Source: Pedobacter sp. ok626
GTDB taxonomy: Bacteria > Bacteroidota > Bacteroidia > Sphingobacteriales > Sphingobacteriaceae
Assembly (NCBI RefSeq): GCF_900100435.1
Contig: NZ_FNEX01000008.1
Coordinates: forward strand, 62,001-126,000
Length of the DNA stretch: 64,000 nt
Direction: 5' to 3'
Shown here: positions 52,599 to 61,845 of the stretch, piece after piece
Layout: the number at the start of each line of letters is the position of its first letter
How positions within the stretch are numbered: the first letter of the stretch is position 1
Made by a program: the position numbers and the translations under genes
Notes under the pieces: generated by a model
Databases searched by the model: none
The model's input: only the letters and a program-made list of their open reading frames with translations
What the model was told of the DNA's origin: nothing

Positions 52599-54272
52599 TT
52601 ACCTCGCATACTTGTGTTTGCGGCAATAATGTTGAAAAATTGCAAATGATATTAACAATAATAGAGGCACAAGCACATTGATCAGCTGCCATTGCAACTT
52701 TTCGGCACGTAACTTCGCCTTATCTAATAACCTTATTTTAACCTCCTTATTGCGCAGGGCGATTAAATTATCATCATTAGCTAGGTAATCAGCGATATTT
52801 AATAGCAAAGCCTTGTTGCCAAAATTTCTCTGGGTATATCGGTCAAAGCCCAGCGGAAAAGTAGATCCGTCTTTGCTACTCACCTGATTTTTAAAAATAT
52901 CCCCGTCGCCAATCACAATCATTTTAGTTGGTTTACTGGATGCCGGTGCAGCATAAGACTCTTCAATCCCGGCAGGGACAGCTCTATTCAAAAACACAGA
53001 AGAGAAAGTGCCTTCCAGCAATACCCCTACCGACTGTGGTACACTGGCAAAATCTCTCGGATCAGGTTGTTCGGCCACCATCTGTAAAGAAAGCATCTTA
53101 GGTGCGTTAAACACTTTGTTAAAAGCCGAAGTATGCAGAATCACCTTCTTACTTACTCCTTTTACACCGATTGTATCAACTGTACTAATAAATTCACTTC
53201 TAATGTTGTCGATATTTTTCACCAGGGAATTGGCAGTATCCGGCATCAAAAGCGGATAATATACCCATGGAGCCATTTGAATTTGTCCTTGGGGACCACC
53301 CATTGCCAAAGGTATTTCGGCACAGTTCGCATCAGCAACCAGATTATAATTTACCCTAGCGCCATAAATGAACAGCATATCGTCCAGATTTAGCTTACGG
53401 TTAAAAGCCAGCTGCTCCGGTCTCCCCTTTAAGCTATCCAAATCTGCACTTACCTGATCAATGCTCCAAAGCACCCTACCGCCATTCATTACAAAATAGT
53501 TGATTTTGTATTTTTCGGCTTCTGTAAATTCCTTTTGAGGCTTAGCCAGGACCAATAATTTCAATTTATCTAATCCCTTTTTATCAATAAGATTAAGATC
53601 TACCCGTCCTACTTCATAACTTTCGGAAAGACTTTTAATTGCATCACTTAAATACAAGTCAGACAACTCCCCATTTCCTTCCGTAAAACCGATACGTGGA
53701 TGTTGGCCCGTTAGCACCTTTTGAATCCCAGAAGTAAATACATATTCCAGGTTTTGGATGGAGTTATTGATATTCTCTTCGTAGTTACCAGTCACATCCA
53801 GATTTTGCAACAACTTTACAGGATACCTTTTGCCATCGGCTACAATCATAGCCATCGGAAAAATAGTCTTTTGCGCAAAGCCATTGTCGTTTTTAATATT
53901 CAAAGTGGTTGCTTCAATCCCTGCCTGGTATAAGTTGTTAATGGCTGTATCTTGTTCAGCAGCAGACAATCCGGCAATAGGATCTGCAAATATCACCTTG
54001 ACGTCTGTCCCCGCATAAGCCCTATAATCTGTTAATAAGTCACTTGTCGCATTTTTAAGTCTTTTAAAGGCCGCAGGCAAATCTCCATCTAAAAAAACGG
54101 TAATACTGATGGGCTGTTTTGCGGCTTTCAAGATCGCTTTCGACTTATCATTCAACGTAAAACGACGTTCCTTTGTAAAGTCTATCCTGGTATACAGGTA
54201 TTGTCCACCAATATTTACCAATACAATTGCCAATAGGAAAATCGCAGCCTTAAAATATTTGTTTTTTACCAT
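52599..54272 (-). CDS. gldG: Gliding motility-associated ABC transporter substrate-binding protein GldG
   Basis: A 557-residue protein with an N-terminal membrane anchor (AAIFLLAIVLVNIGGQYLY), the DUF4350/GldG periplasmic domain (YTRIDFTKERRFTLNDKSKA, the IEATTLNIKND block, GNGELSDLYLSDAI) and a C-terminal helix near 530-550. With GldF and GldA it forms an ABC-type complex needed for gliding in Flavobacterium; its role in non-gliders is uncertain. It overlaps gldF by 7 bases. Confidence 0.93.
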   Translation of the reverse strand: MVKNKYFKAAIFLLAIVLVNIGGQYLYTRIDFTKERRFTLNDKSKAILKAAKQPISITVFLDGDLPAAFKRLKNATSDLLTDYRAYAGTDVKVIFADPIAGLSAAEQDTAINNLYQAGIEATTLNIKNDNGFAQKTIFPMAMIVADGKRYPVKLLQNLDVTGNYEENINNSIQNLEYVFTSGIQKVLTGQHPRIGFTEGNGELSDLYLSDAIKSLSESYEVGRVDLNLIDKKGLDKLKLLVLAKPQKEFTEAEKYKINYFVMNGGRVLWSIDQVSADLDSLKGRPEQLAFNRKLNLDDMLFIYGARVNYNLVADANCAEIPLAMGGPQGQIQMAPWVYYPLLMPDTANSLVKNIDNIRSEFISTVDTIGVKGVSKKVILHTSAFNKVFNAPKMLSLQMVAEQPDPRDFASVPQSVGVLLEGTFSSVFLNRAVPAGIEESYAAPASSKPTKMIVIGDGDIFKNQVSSKDGSTFPLGFDRYTQRNFGNKALLLNIADYLANDDNLIALRNKEVKIRLLDKAKLRAEKLQWQLINVLVPLLLLISFAIFQHYCRKHKYAR

Positions 54273-54994
54273 TTTCTACCTCCGATCACAAATCTGGTAA
54301 GTCCTAAAAACACAGCGACAAAACTGATAAAATAAACAAGATCACGGGTATCTAATACTCCCCGACTGATAGATTGGTAATGTTCATTTACACTTAACCA
54401 AATGAGCAAAGATTCAAAATATTGCAATGCAAATATCTGACTCATGGCATCAAAACCTGTATAAACAATAAAGCAAACAAACACTGCAATGGCAAATGCA
54501 ATAACTTGATTTTTAGTAACCGAGGATGCAAAAATGCCCACTGCCGTAAATGCGAAGCCTAATAACAATAAACCTATGTAAGAACCTATTACAGCTCCTG
54601 TATCTATATTTCCCTTAGGCAACCCCAATTGATAAATAGAATAATAATAGATCAGCGTGGGGATCAATGCAAAAAGTACCAAAACCAAACAGGCCAGGTA
54701 TTTGGCTAAAATAATTTGCCAATCAGTAAGCGGCCTTGTGGCCAACAAAATATAAGTACCTTCCCTTCGCTCCTCTGCAAAAGAACGCATGGTGATCGCG
54801 GGGATTAAAAACATGAATAAAAAAGGCGCCAAACTAAAAAAGCCAGTTAGCTCTGCATAGCCATAGTCTAAAATTGAAGTATCAGGAAAAAACCAGAGCA
54901 ACAAGCCCGAGGCCAATAGAAAAACGCCGATGGTGATATATGCCATCAGTGAATTTAACAAACTAAATAATTCCCGTTTAAAAACTGCGTACAT
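54266..54994 (-). CDS. gldF: Gliding motility-associated ABC transporter permease GldF
   Basis: A 242-residue permease with six transmembrane helices. Signatures are FKRELFSLLNSLMAYITIGVF-type N-terminus (split as KRELFSLLNSLMAYI), FLIPAITMRSFAEERREGTY, and LLATRPLTDWQIILAKYLAC. It forms the membrane part of the GldAFG complex. The ATPase gene gldA lies 7 kb away at 61846-62550, as in several Bacteroidota. Confidence 0.94.
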   Translation of the reverse strand: MYAVFKRELFSLLNSLMAYITIGVFLLASGLLLWFFPDTSILDYGYAELTGFFSLAPFLFMFLIPAITMRSFAEERREGTYILLATRPLTDWQIILAKYLACLVLVLFALIPTLIYYYSIYQLGLPKGNIDTGAVIGSYIGLLLLGFAFTAVGIFASSVTKNQVIAFAIAVFVCFIVYTGFDAMSQIFALQYFESLLIWLSVNEHYQSISRGVLDTRDLVYFISFVAVFLGLTRFVIGGRKW

Positions 54995-55033
54995 GCATTT
55001 AGATTAATGACGCCGAAGTTAGAAAAATATCCG

Positions 55034-55576
55034 CTAAAAATTATACCCAGCCCTTAAACCAACAAATGAAAGTGTAGCACTACTTCTCGACCAGCGTTCA
55101 TACCTTATACCTACATCTACAGTCCCACTATTAGACACCGGAAATTCCGTACCCAAACTTGGGACATAAGTAAATGCTGTTCCAGCACCCCTCCCATAAG
55201 CGGTAGAAAAAGCAACGCCAAGTTCGCCAGCACCATAAAGATATGGAGCGATAAAATATCTGGCACCTGCTTTTATTGGCACAAAACCTTCTTTATAATC
55301 AATATTTGCTAAAATTTCCGGACCATTAAATCTTAAATAACCGATATTTCCGGTGATGTTTAAGTTTTCGCCAACTGGTTTCTGATAAAGTAAGGAAAAA
55401 CCTACACCATAGTCGGCCGAATTTTTATAATCTCCAACAGGAAGACCAACATCAACGCCCAAACCAATCTTAGATTCATATCTTTTTGTTTGAGCGTGGA
55501 TGTGATTGAGCATTAAAAAACTTGCAACGGCAATTAATATTATTTTTTTCACGTAGTACTTATTTAAGACCCGCAA
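55034..55576 (-). CDS. Outer membrane beta-barrel protein, paralogue of 60314
   Basis: A 180-residue secreted protein (signal ending HIHAQ) of the small eight-stranded OmpA/OmpW-like barrel type. It shares with the protein at 60314-60829 the pattern GLGVDVGLPVGDYKN, YQKPVGENLNITGNIGYLRF, IPVKAGARYF-like blocks, EFPVSNSGTVDVGIRYERWS and the LRAGYNF end. The two are clear paralogues. Function unknown; structural or porin-like. Confidence 0.85.
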   Translation of the reverse strand: MRVLNKYYVKKIILIAVASFLMLNHIHAQTKRYESKIGLGVDVGLPVGDYKNSADYGVGFSLLYQKPVGENLNITGNIGYLRFNGPEILANIDYKEGFVPIKAGARYFIAPYLYGAGELGVAFSTAYGRGAGTAFTYVPSLGTEFPVSNSGTVDVGIRYERWSRSSATLSFVGLRAGYNF

Positions 55577-55605
55577 TATTATAAAATATAGCTGTGATCA
55601 CAAAT

Positions 55606-56244
55606 CTAAACCGCTTTTACTTCACCTAGATACTCATTCGTAGAGGCCAGTTTTCTATTTTCAGAATAAAAGCTGATGTAACAATGTAGCGTATGCCCAA
55701 TGAAATTTTCTGGGAGGAGCAACCTTGCAGCCTTATCTTCCCTTAGTGCCGCTTTTTCCAATATACAAAACTCTTTCTCTACCGGATCATAAACGACTAA
55801 AGTTACCTGATCATCAGCAGCACATAGCGGCGTGAAGTTTCCATTTTTCCAACTAAAATCAACTGAATTACTTTTCGTTGAAACAATTTTTGGCGACCAA
55901 GCCCCTAATAGCTCACCTTTACTGAATATCAACTGTTTAAAATTCACACGTTGATCGGGGTAAAACCCGTCAATAGTATTTAACATGTTGTATGATAAAG
56001 CATCATTCATAGATGTATACTTCGAAATATTTTGAAAACAAGTTTCAACAATATCACTTACCCCCAGTAAAAACCCTCTCAACAATGCCATTTTGTTTCG
56101 CTGAGCCAATTGCTTATCGCTGGAAGGTTTAGTACTTGGCGTTGGTAAAGCTCGCATATAATCTATTCCTTTCCAATTTGCGCCAACCACAGTGCCTACT
56201 TTTCCTGAGAATCCACCTAGAATTCCCTTTTTAATTCTTCCCAT
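55606..56244 (-). CDS. DUF6266 family protein
   Basis: A 212-residue protein matching DUF6266 from its first residues (MGRIKKGILGGFSGKVGTVV, then WKGIDYMRALPT and NKMALLRGFL). The family is confined to Bacteroidota; it has no known function and no signal peptide here. It appears monocistronic, with a 486-base gap upstream. Confidence 0.86.
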   Translation of the reverse strand: MGRIKKGILGGFSGKVGTVVGANWKGIDYMRALPTPSTKPSSDKQLAQRNKMALLRGFLLGVSDIVETCFQNISKYTSMNDALSYNMLNTIDGFYPDQRVNFKQLIFSKGELLGAWSPKIVSTKSNSVDFSWKNGNFTPLCAADDQVTLVVYDPVEKEFCILEKAALREDKAARLLLPENFIGHTLHCYISFYSENRKLASTNEYLGEVKAV

Positions 56245-56630
56245 TTTATTTAATTTAGATTATTAATTATTTAATTAAAAGCAAGATAAGCACAAAAACA
56301 CGTTTTGCTACCTTTCAGGTATAAGAAAATATTTAAGAGATATTTCATTAATCACCAATCTATATTGCCATTCTATGAACATCTCCACCCCATGATTATG
56401 GCAACCAGCATCCTCTATGAGGATAAATAAACCCGAGACTAACCCGACTCGAAAACTAGTTACGCTTAGGGAATAGTCCTCACATGATCCACACATTAGA
56501 CACAATCTCTTCACAAAAAGGTACCATTTTGTGGGTTTGGTGTGAAGGAGGTGTGAACCAGGTGTGAAGAAACCTTAATCTTGTGAAGAACGGACCTACA
56601 GGCTAACTAGTTGAAAACGGGGCTAAAAGT
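56245..56630. other. Intergenic stretch upstream of the 22-bp repeats
   Basis: No gene is supported. A 68-codon minus-strand frame (56308-56514) lacks a recognisable product. Short related copies of GTGTGAAG-type sequence around 56538-56590 look simple and AT/G-biased. The repeat array and promoter of the next gene begin at 56631. Confidence 0.5.
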
Positions 56631-56713
56631 TATGTAATTTCAAAATACATCTTATGTAATTTCAAAATAGACTATATGTAATTTCAAAATAAAAGCTATG
56701 TAATTTCAAAATA
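56631..56713. repeat. Four tandem copies of a 22-bp repeat
   Basis: The 17-base core TATGTAATTTCAAAATA occurs at 56631, 56653, 56675 and 56697, perfectly conserved and exactly 22 bases apart, with variable 5-base spacers. The core contains the dyad ATTT-CA-AAAT. A 22-base period is about two helical turns, so proteins would bind on one face. The array ends just before a TACATTTG promoter box and the start of an AAA ATPase gene at 56731. Confidence 0.93.
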
Positions 56714-56717
56714 GCGT

Positions 56718-56725
56718 TACATTTG
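56718..56725 (+). promoter_or_regulatory. TACATTTG, possible -7 promoter box of the broken ATPase gene
   Basis: It fits TAnnTTTG, 5 bases before the ATG at 56731 and 4 bases after the last 22-bp repeat, which therefore covers the polymerase-binding region. This arrangement suits an operator. Confidence 0.4.
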
Positions 56726-56730
56726 TTTTC

Positions 56731-57763
56731 ATGAATGGTTTTATACACAGGCAAATAGCAGAGAAAATAACTCAACAAAAAAGCAAATTTCCGATTATTG
56801 CTTTGACAGGCCCAAGGCAATCAGGAAAAACCACTTTGTTAAAGCAAATTTTTGCGGGCTACAGATATGTATCGCTAGAAAATCCAGATGTAAGATCATT
56901 CGCTACTGAAGATCCTGTAGGTTTTTTAAAGCTATACGATGAAAATGTTATTTTTGATGAAGTACAGCGCGCTCCATCTCTTTTCACTTCTACCATTCGA
57001 CTTCACAGAACTTAAAAGTGTAAATCTTCTCAATGAGAGCTATGCAGAAACAGCAGTAAAAGGATTTTATCCAGCAATTTACGCCAGGGAAATAGACCCA
57101 GTTGTTTTTTACGCCAACTATATCCAAACCTACATAGAAAAGGATGTAACTGAGCTATTAAATATTAGAGACATTAGTTTGTTCCGAACATTTATAGGTC
57201 TTTGTGCAGCCAGAGCAGGACAACTACTCAACATTAATGCACTTGCAAATGAATGTAATATTTCTCAACCAACAGCAAAAGCATGGTTATCAATATTAGA
57301 AAGTAGTTATATTATATTTCAAATGCAGCCCTACCATCAGAACTTTAATAAACGTCTGGTAAAAACACCAAAAATTTACTTTTACGACACAGGTCTGCTT
57401 AATCATTTACTAGGCATCAGAAAAGCGGAAGACTTGGAACAGGACAGGCTAAAAGGGAACATCTTCAAAAACATGATTATTACCGAATATATTAAGAAGA
57501 ATAACCATCTATATATTCACCAGGAGTATAATTTTTGGCAAGACAGTAACGGCCGAGAGGTGGATCTATTGACCAAAACCCATAACGGTTTCGATATATA
57601 TGAAGTTAAGGCAACACAGACGATTTCATCATCCTTGTTTAAGGAAATGGATTATTTTGAAGAACTAACCCCAAACACTCCGATAAAGAAAACACTAATC
57701 TACGGCGGTACAGAAGATCAACAGAGAACAAAGTACAACATTACAAGTTGGAAGAATATATAA
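56731..57763 (+). pseudogene. AAA ATPase with DUF4143, broken by internal deletion and frameshift
   Basis: The N-terminal frame (56731-57015) has Walker A GPRQSGKTT (27-35) and Walker B VIFDEVQRAPSLF. The second frame picks up at LFSLLPFDFTELK (about 56980) and runs through the helical DUF4143 region and nuclease-like end (SNGREVDLL, YEVKA) to 57763. Family members have about 45-60 residues between APSLF and the LLPFDF block, including the LTGSQ sensor segment and the GR finger. These are missing here and the frame is shifted. Both joined ends carry CTCTTTTC-like sequence, so a short-repeat deletion is likely. Confidence 0.9.
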
Positions 57764-57774
57764 ATCTAAACATA

Positions 57775-59211
57775 ATGCTTTTTAACTCTATTAGCTTTGC
57801 TATTTTTTTACCTATTGTCTTTATATTTTACTGGTTCATTGCCAATAAGAATTTAAAACTTCAAAACATATTGCTTCTTGCTTCCAGTTATTTCTTCTAT
57901 GCATGCTGGGACTGGAGGTTTCTGTTCCTATTAATCTTTTCAACCCTCCTGGATTACTATACAGGACTAAAAATGGCCGCAGCTAAAGATGTTGGAATGA
58001 AAAAATTTTGGTTCTGGCTCAGCATAGCCATTAATTTAGGTTTTTTAGGCATATTTAAATACTATAATTTCTTTGCTGAATCTTTCGCTCAGGCTGCATC
58101 TGAGCTCGGTTTACAAATCAACCCATGGACCCTAAAGGTAATTTTACCAGTCGGAATTTCATTTTATACCTTTCATGGCCTATCCTATGTAATAGATATA
58201 TACAAAGACAGGATTAAACCTGAAAAGAATTTCATAGATTATTCGGTATTTGTGAGCTTTTTCCCACTTTTAGTCGCAGGCCCTATTGAAAGGGCGACGC
58301 ACCTACTACCTCAAATTCAAACAAAAAGAACCTTTAATTACACAAAAGTAATTGATGGCCTCAGACAAATTTTATGGGGACTGTTCAAAAAAGTAGTTAT
58401 TGCTGATGGTTGTGCACACTATGCCAACCAGATATTTAACAACTCTGCAGACTATTCTGGAAGTACTTTAGTTTTAGGTGCATTATTTTTTACTTTTCAA
58501 ATCTATTGTGATTTTTCAGGATATTCTGACATTGCTTTAGGTACAGCCAGACTATTTGGTATAGAATTGTTGAAAAATTTCGCCTTTCCTTACTTCTCCA
58601 GAGACATCGCCGAATTCTGGAGACGTTGGCATATTTCGCTATCCTCTTGGTTCAGAGACTATTTATACATTCCTTTAGGGGGAAGCAAAGGTGGAACATG
58701 GATGAAAATCAGAAATACATTTATTATTTTCTTAGTAAGTGGTTTTTGGCATGGGGCAAATTGGACTTTCTTAGCCTGGGGCTTCTTAAATGCATTATTC
58801 ATCATGCCCTCTATCTTATTTAAAACTAACAGACGTAATTTAGATATTGTTGCCCAAGGGAAAAACATACCAACGATTAAGGAGCTCTCATCAATGATAA
58901 TCACGTTTTCGTTAACAGTATTTGCCTGGATATTCTTTAGAGCTGAGAGTATAAAACATGCATTAGACTATATCTCTAACATATTTTCAAAATCACTTTT
59001 TTCCAAACCAGAAATTTTCCCAACCACACCTATTCTTCTTATCATATTTTTCATTGCCATTGAATGGAAAGGAAGAGAAGAACAATATGCAATTGCCCGG
59101 TTTGGATTCTCCTGGCCAAAACCGTTAAGACACGCATTTTATTATTGCATCATCTTAATAATTTTTACACTTGCGGGCTCAAACCAGCAATTTATTTACT
59201 TTCAATTCTAA
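57775..59211 (+). CDS. MBOAT family O-acyltransferase (AlgI-like)
   Basis: The 478-residue polytopic membrane protein belongs to the MBOAT family that acylates polysaccharides or other surface polymers, like AlgI and DltB. It has MLFNSISFAIFLPIVFIFYW at the start, PVGISFYTFHGLSYVIDIY, the DFSGYSDIALG segment, EFWRRWHISLSSWFRDYLYI, and the catalytic-histidine region SGFWHGANWTFLAWG. The ATG at 57775 is chosen because it begins the family sequence; a start at 57748 would overlap the broken ATPase gene. It joins its SGNH-like partner by TAATG. Confidence 0.95.
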   Translation: MLFNSISFAIFLPIVFIFYWFIANKNLKLQNILLLASSYFFYACWDWRFLFLLIFSTLLDYYTGLKMAAAKDVGMKKFWFWLSIAINLGFLGIFKYYNFFAESFAQAASELGLQINPWTLKVILPVGISFYTFHGLSYVIDIYKDRIKPEKNFIDYSVFVSFFPLLVAGPIERATHLLPQIQTKRTFNYTKVIDGLRQILWGLFKKVVIADGCAHYANQIFNNSADYSGSTLVLGALFFTFQIYCDFSGYSDIALGTARLFGIELLKNFAFPYFSRDIAEFWRRWHISLSSWFRDYLYIPLGGSKGGTWMKIRNTFIIFLVSGFWHGANWTFLAWGFLNALFIMPSILFKTNRRNLDIVAQGKNIPTIKELSSMIITFSLTVFAWIFFRAESIKHALDYISNIFSKSLFSKPEIFPTTPILLIIFFIAIEWKGREEQYAIARFGFSWPKPLRHAFYYCIILIIFTLAGSNQQFIYFQF

Positions 59212-60160
59212 TGACAAATTTTCTAAAAAAAGTCCTCTTTTTCTTAGTGCCAATTATTTTAGCATGTGTTTTTATAGACATATTCATCACAAAAGAATTA
59301 AAAAAGAGGCCTGACCTCGTTCATGGCGAATATTCGACATGGAATGATTTATTTGACGGAAAGATCAATTCTGATATTGTTATTTATGGAAGTTCCAGGG
59401 CTTGGGTACACATAAGTCCGCAGATAATTAGTGATAGCCTTAATACAACGGCCTACAATCTAGGCATTGATGGACATAATTTTTGGCTTCAATACCTAAG
59501 ACATTCATTATTACTAAAACATAACAGAAAGCCTAAATTAATAATCCATTCACTGGATGAAGTAACGCTTCAAAAAAGGAAGGAGCTATATAATCTCGAT
59601 CAATTCTTACCATACATGCTACTAAATAAAGATATTAAGGATGCGACCGCAAGTTATGAAGGCTTCACCTTTTTTGACTATATACTGCCAGCTGTAAGGT
59701 ATTATGGAAAAGAGACAATTATACTTAATTCTATTGAGCAATATTTCGAGCCTAAAAACTACCCGGCAAAAAGAATAAAAGGATTCGGGCATGGAATTCA
59801 GACTTTGATAATGCTAAAAAAAAGATGAAATATTATGAAGTAAAAATAGACACTCCTTCATTAATTCTATTTGAAAGATATCTAAAAGAATGTAAAGCCA
59901 ATGGTATAAACATTGTGTTTGTCTACACACCAGAATACATTGAAGGTCAACTATTTGTTAAAAACAGAAAGCAAATAATCGACTTGTACACAAATTTTAG
60001 TGTAAAGTATAAAATCCCCTTCTACGACTATTCTAAGGATACAATGTCTTATCAAAAAAAATATTTCTATAATGCACTTCACCTAAATAAAACTGGTGCT
60101 GAACTTTTTACGACCAGGCTAACACAAAAATTGAAATCGATATATACAACAAACCATTAG
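59211..60160 (+). pseudogene. SGNH-like acyltransferase partner, split by a one-base frameshift
   Basis: Two frames encode one protein: 59211-59828 (205 codons) and 59825-60160. The first has a membrane anchor (ACVFIDIFITK) and the block VIYGSSRAWVHISPQI, where the nucleophile Ser of SGNH hydrolases lies. The second has FVYTPEYIEGQ and the closing NALHLNKTGAELFTTRL, with the DxxH-like acid-histidine pair reduced to H in LHLN. Reading the other frame upstream gives RAWNSDFDNAKKKMKYYEV, in frame with the second part, so one base was lost near 59785-59790. The partner of MBOAT transferases is commonly such a protein. Confidence 0.85.
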
Positions 60161-60251
60161 GACCTTTTCTACTTCTGCATCATAATTGACTTCTTCGATC
60201 GAATAAAACTTCTCGCTCAATTCCGGCACTATAGCAATCCCAAAATAGGAC

Positions 60252-60283
60252 ACAAAAAAGGCTGTTTGATATCTCAAACAGCC
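60252..60283 (-). terminator. Rho-independent terminator of the 171-aa beta-barrel gene
   Basis: A perfect 10-bp stem GGCTGTTTGA / TCAAACAGCC (60260-60283) with a 4-base loop, then six U on the minus strand. Confidence 0.9.
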
Positions 60284-60313
60284 CCGATTTTATTAAAAGA
60301 ATTTACTCTTCGA

Positions 60314-60829
60314 CTATAGACCGAAGTTATAAGCTAATCTTAGACCAAGGAAACCGTTAGTTCCACCGCTGTACGACCAACCCTCGTAACGAGCACCTAA
60401 CTCAATTGAACCTGTGTCAGACACAGGAAAATCTACACCAACACCTGGTGCATATACAAATGCAGTAGAATTTCCAGATCCCGATTCAGTAGAGAATGAA
60501 GCACCTAACTCGGCACCTACAAAAAAGTTCTCACCAAAAAGATATCTTGCACCAGCTTTAACAGGAATAGCCCCACTCGTACCGCCGCCGAATTCATCTT
60601 TTGCTTTAAAAACAGTGTAACCTGCGCTACCTGTAATGTTTAGGTTTGCAGCAACAGGGTGTTGATACATCAATGCACCTCCGTAACCTAGATTAAAAAC
60701 ATCACCAAAAGTTCCCATTGGGAATCCAAACTCAGCACCGATACCTAATTTTGGACCTTTAGTTTGTGCATTAACACTAGTAAATGCGAATAAACCTGCA
60801 ACTGCTGTTAGAAGTAATAATTTTTTCAT
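60314..60829 (-). CDS. Outer membrane beta-barrel protein, paralogue of 55034
   Basis: A 171-residue secreted protein (signal ending SVNAQ) of the small outer-membrane barrel type, with the pattern LGIGAEFGFPMGTFGD, YQHPVAANLNITGSAGY, IPVKAGARYLFGENFFVG and VDFPVSDTGSIELGARYEGWS. It is the closest relative in the window of the protein at 55034-55576. Function unknown. A strong terminator follows its stop. Confidence 0.9.
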   Translation of the reverse strand: MKKLLLLTAVAGLFAFTSVNAQTKGPKLGIGAEFGFPMGTFGDVFNLGYGGALMYQHPVAANLNITGSAGYTVFKAKDEFGGGTSGAIPVKAGARYLFGENFFVGAELGASFSTESGSGNSTAFVYAPGVGVDFPVSDTGSIELGARYEGWSYSGGTNGFLGLRLAYNFGL

Positions 60830-60917
60830 TTCTCTTACTTGTTTAATTAATTTAATTTACTCCTTTGATGCAAAAACTTTGCCATAGTTACAAAAGAATA
60901 AATAAAATCAAATTACT

Positions 60918-60959
60918 AAAAACAAAAAAAGCGCCTACCAAATTGGTAAGCGCTTTTTT
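60918..60959 (-). terminator. Imperfect terminator hairpin between two barrel genes
   Basis: Arms AGCGC and GCGCT flank TACCAA/TTGGTA around 60927-60952, with a single mismatch, and a run of seven U follows on the minus strand. It would end transcription of the 208-residue barrel gene and, with T-runs on both sides, could act in both directions. Confidence 0.75.
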
Positions 60960-60977
60960 TGTGTAAAAAGTTATTGG

Positions 60978-61604
60978 TTAGAAAGAAAAACCTAAACCAA
61001 CAGAAAGTACTCTATTTTTAGCTGTCTCATCACCTGAATTCTGAGCAATGTTACTTAATCCTAATCCGTAACCTGCGTGAATATTAAAGCCATTACCCAA
61101 TTGATAACCGGCTAAAAAGTTCACACCGAAATCACCACGTTTAAAATCTCCATCACTACCAAATTCAACATCCGTTGACACAGATACTGATGTTCCTTCG
61201 TCAGTACCTTTCAACTTATGTTTTCCACTGATAGCCATACCATAGTACGGTCCAGCTCCAACAAATACTTTTCCATCACCTACAGGGAAATTTACCAATG
61301 CATTTACAGGAATTTCAATGTACATTAGATTAGTCGTGAGTGATCCACCATCTAGGTCACTTTTAAAACCTTTATTTGATAAGGTTAAACCTGGTTGTAA
61401 GCTGAACATACCACCTAAACCAAAATCTGCAGTACCACCTACATAAAATCCAGTAGACGATTTTACAATACCTTCTGTATCTCCTGAAACTGACATTGTA
61501 GGGAAAGTTACTCCGGCTTTAACACCAAATTTAACACCGCTTTCTTGAGCTTTAACTGCTAAACCAGCGCCAGCAATCATTAATGATAATAAAATTTTTT
61601 TCAT
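60978..61604 (-). CDS. Outer membrane beta-barrel protein (PorT-like)
   Basis: A 208-residue secreted protein (signal ending AVKAQ) of the outer-membrane barrel/PorT-like family. It has the pattern KFGVKAGVTFPTMSVSGD, STGFYVGGTADFGLGGMFSL, and YIEIPVNALVNFPVGDGKVF, which marks the family, and ends in LGFSF. It is distinct from the 171- and 180-residue barrels. Function unknown. Confidence 0.9.
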   Translation of the reverse strand: MKKILLSLMIAGAGLAVKAQESGVKFGVKAGVTFPTMSVSGDTEGIVKSSTGFYVGGTADFGLGGMFSLQPGLTLSNKGFKSDLDGGSLTTNLMYIEIPVNALVNFPVGDGKVFVGAGPYYGMAISGKHKLKGTDEGTSVSVSTDVEFGSDGDFKRGDFGVNFLAGYQLGNGFNIHAGYGLGLSNIAQNSGDETAKNRVLSVGLGFSF

Positions 61605-61845
61605 TGTTTGTTTTACGTTAACTTATTTGATTAAATAATCAACAAACCACTAATTCGTAGTAGTTTATTTTTCGGCAAATCTAAATCGATTTTCAATAAA
61701 AACAAAAAACAATATCAATTATTTTAATAAAAACGCGAATACATATATAAAACCGAAGATTTACTAAGCCATCTATATGCTAAAAATCAAGCATTAAAGT
61801 ACAAATACAAGAAAAAAAAGACAACAAACCTGGATTAAAACTGCT

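Noticed and set aside
56631..56713. CRISPR array
   Set aside because: Four copies with 5-base spacers at a 22-base period, and no cas genes, do not fit a CRISPR array.
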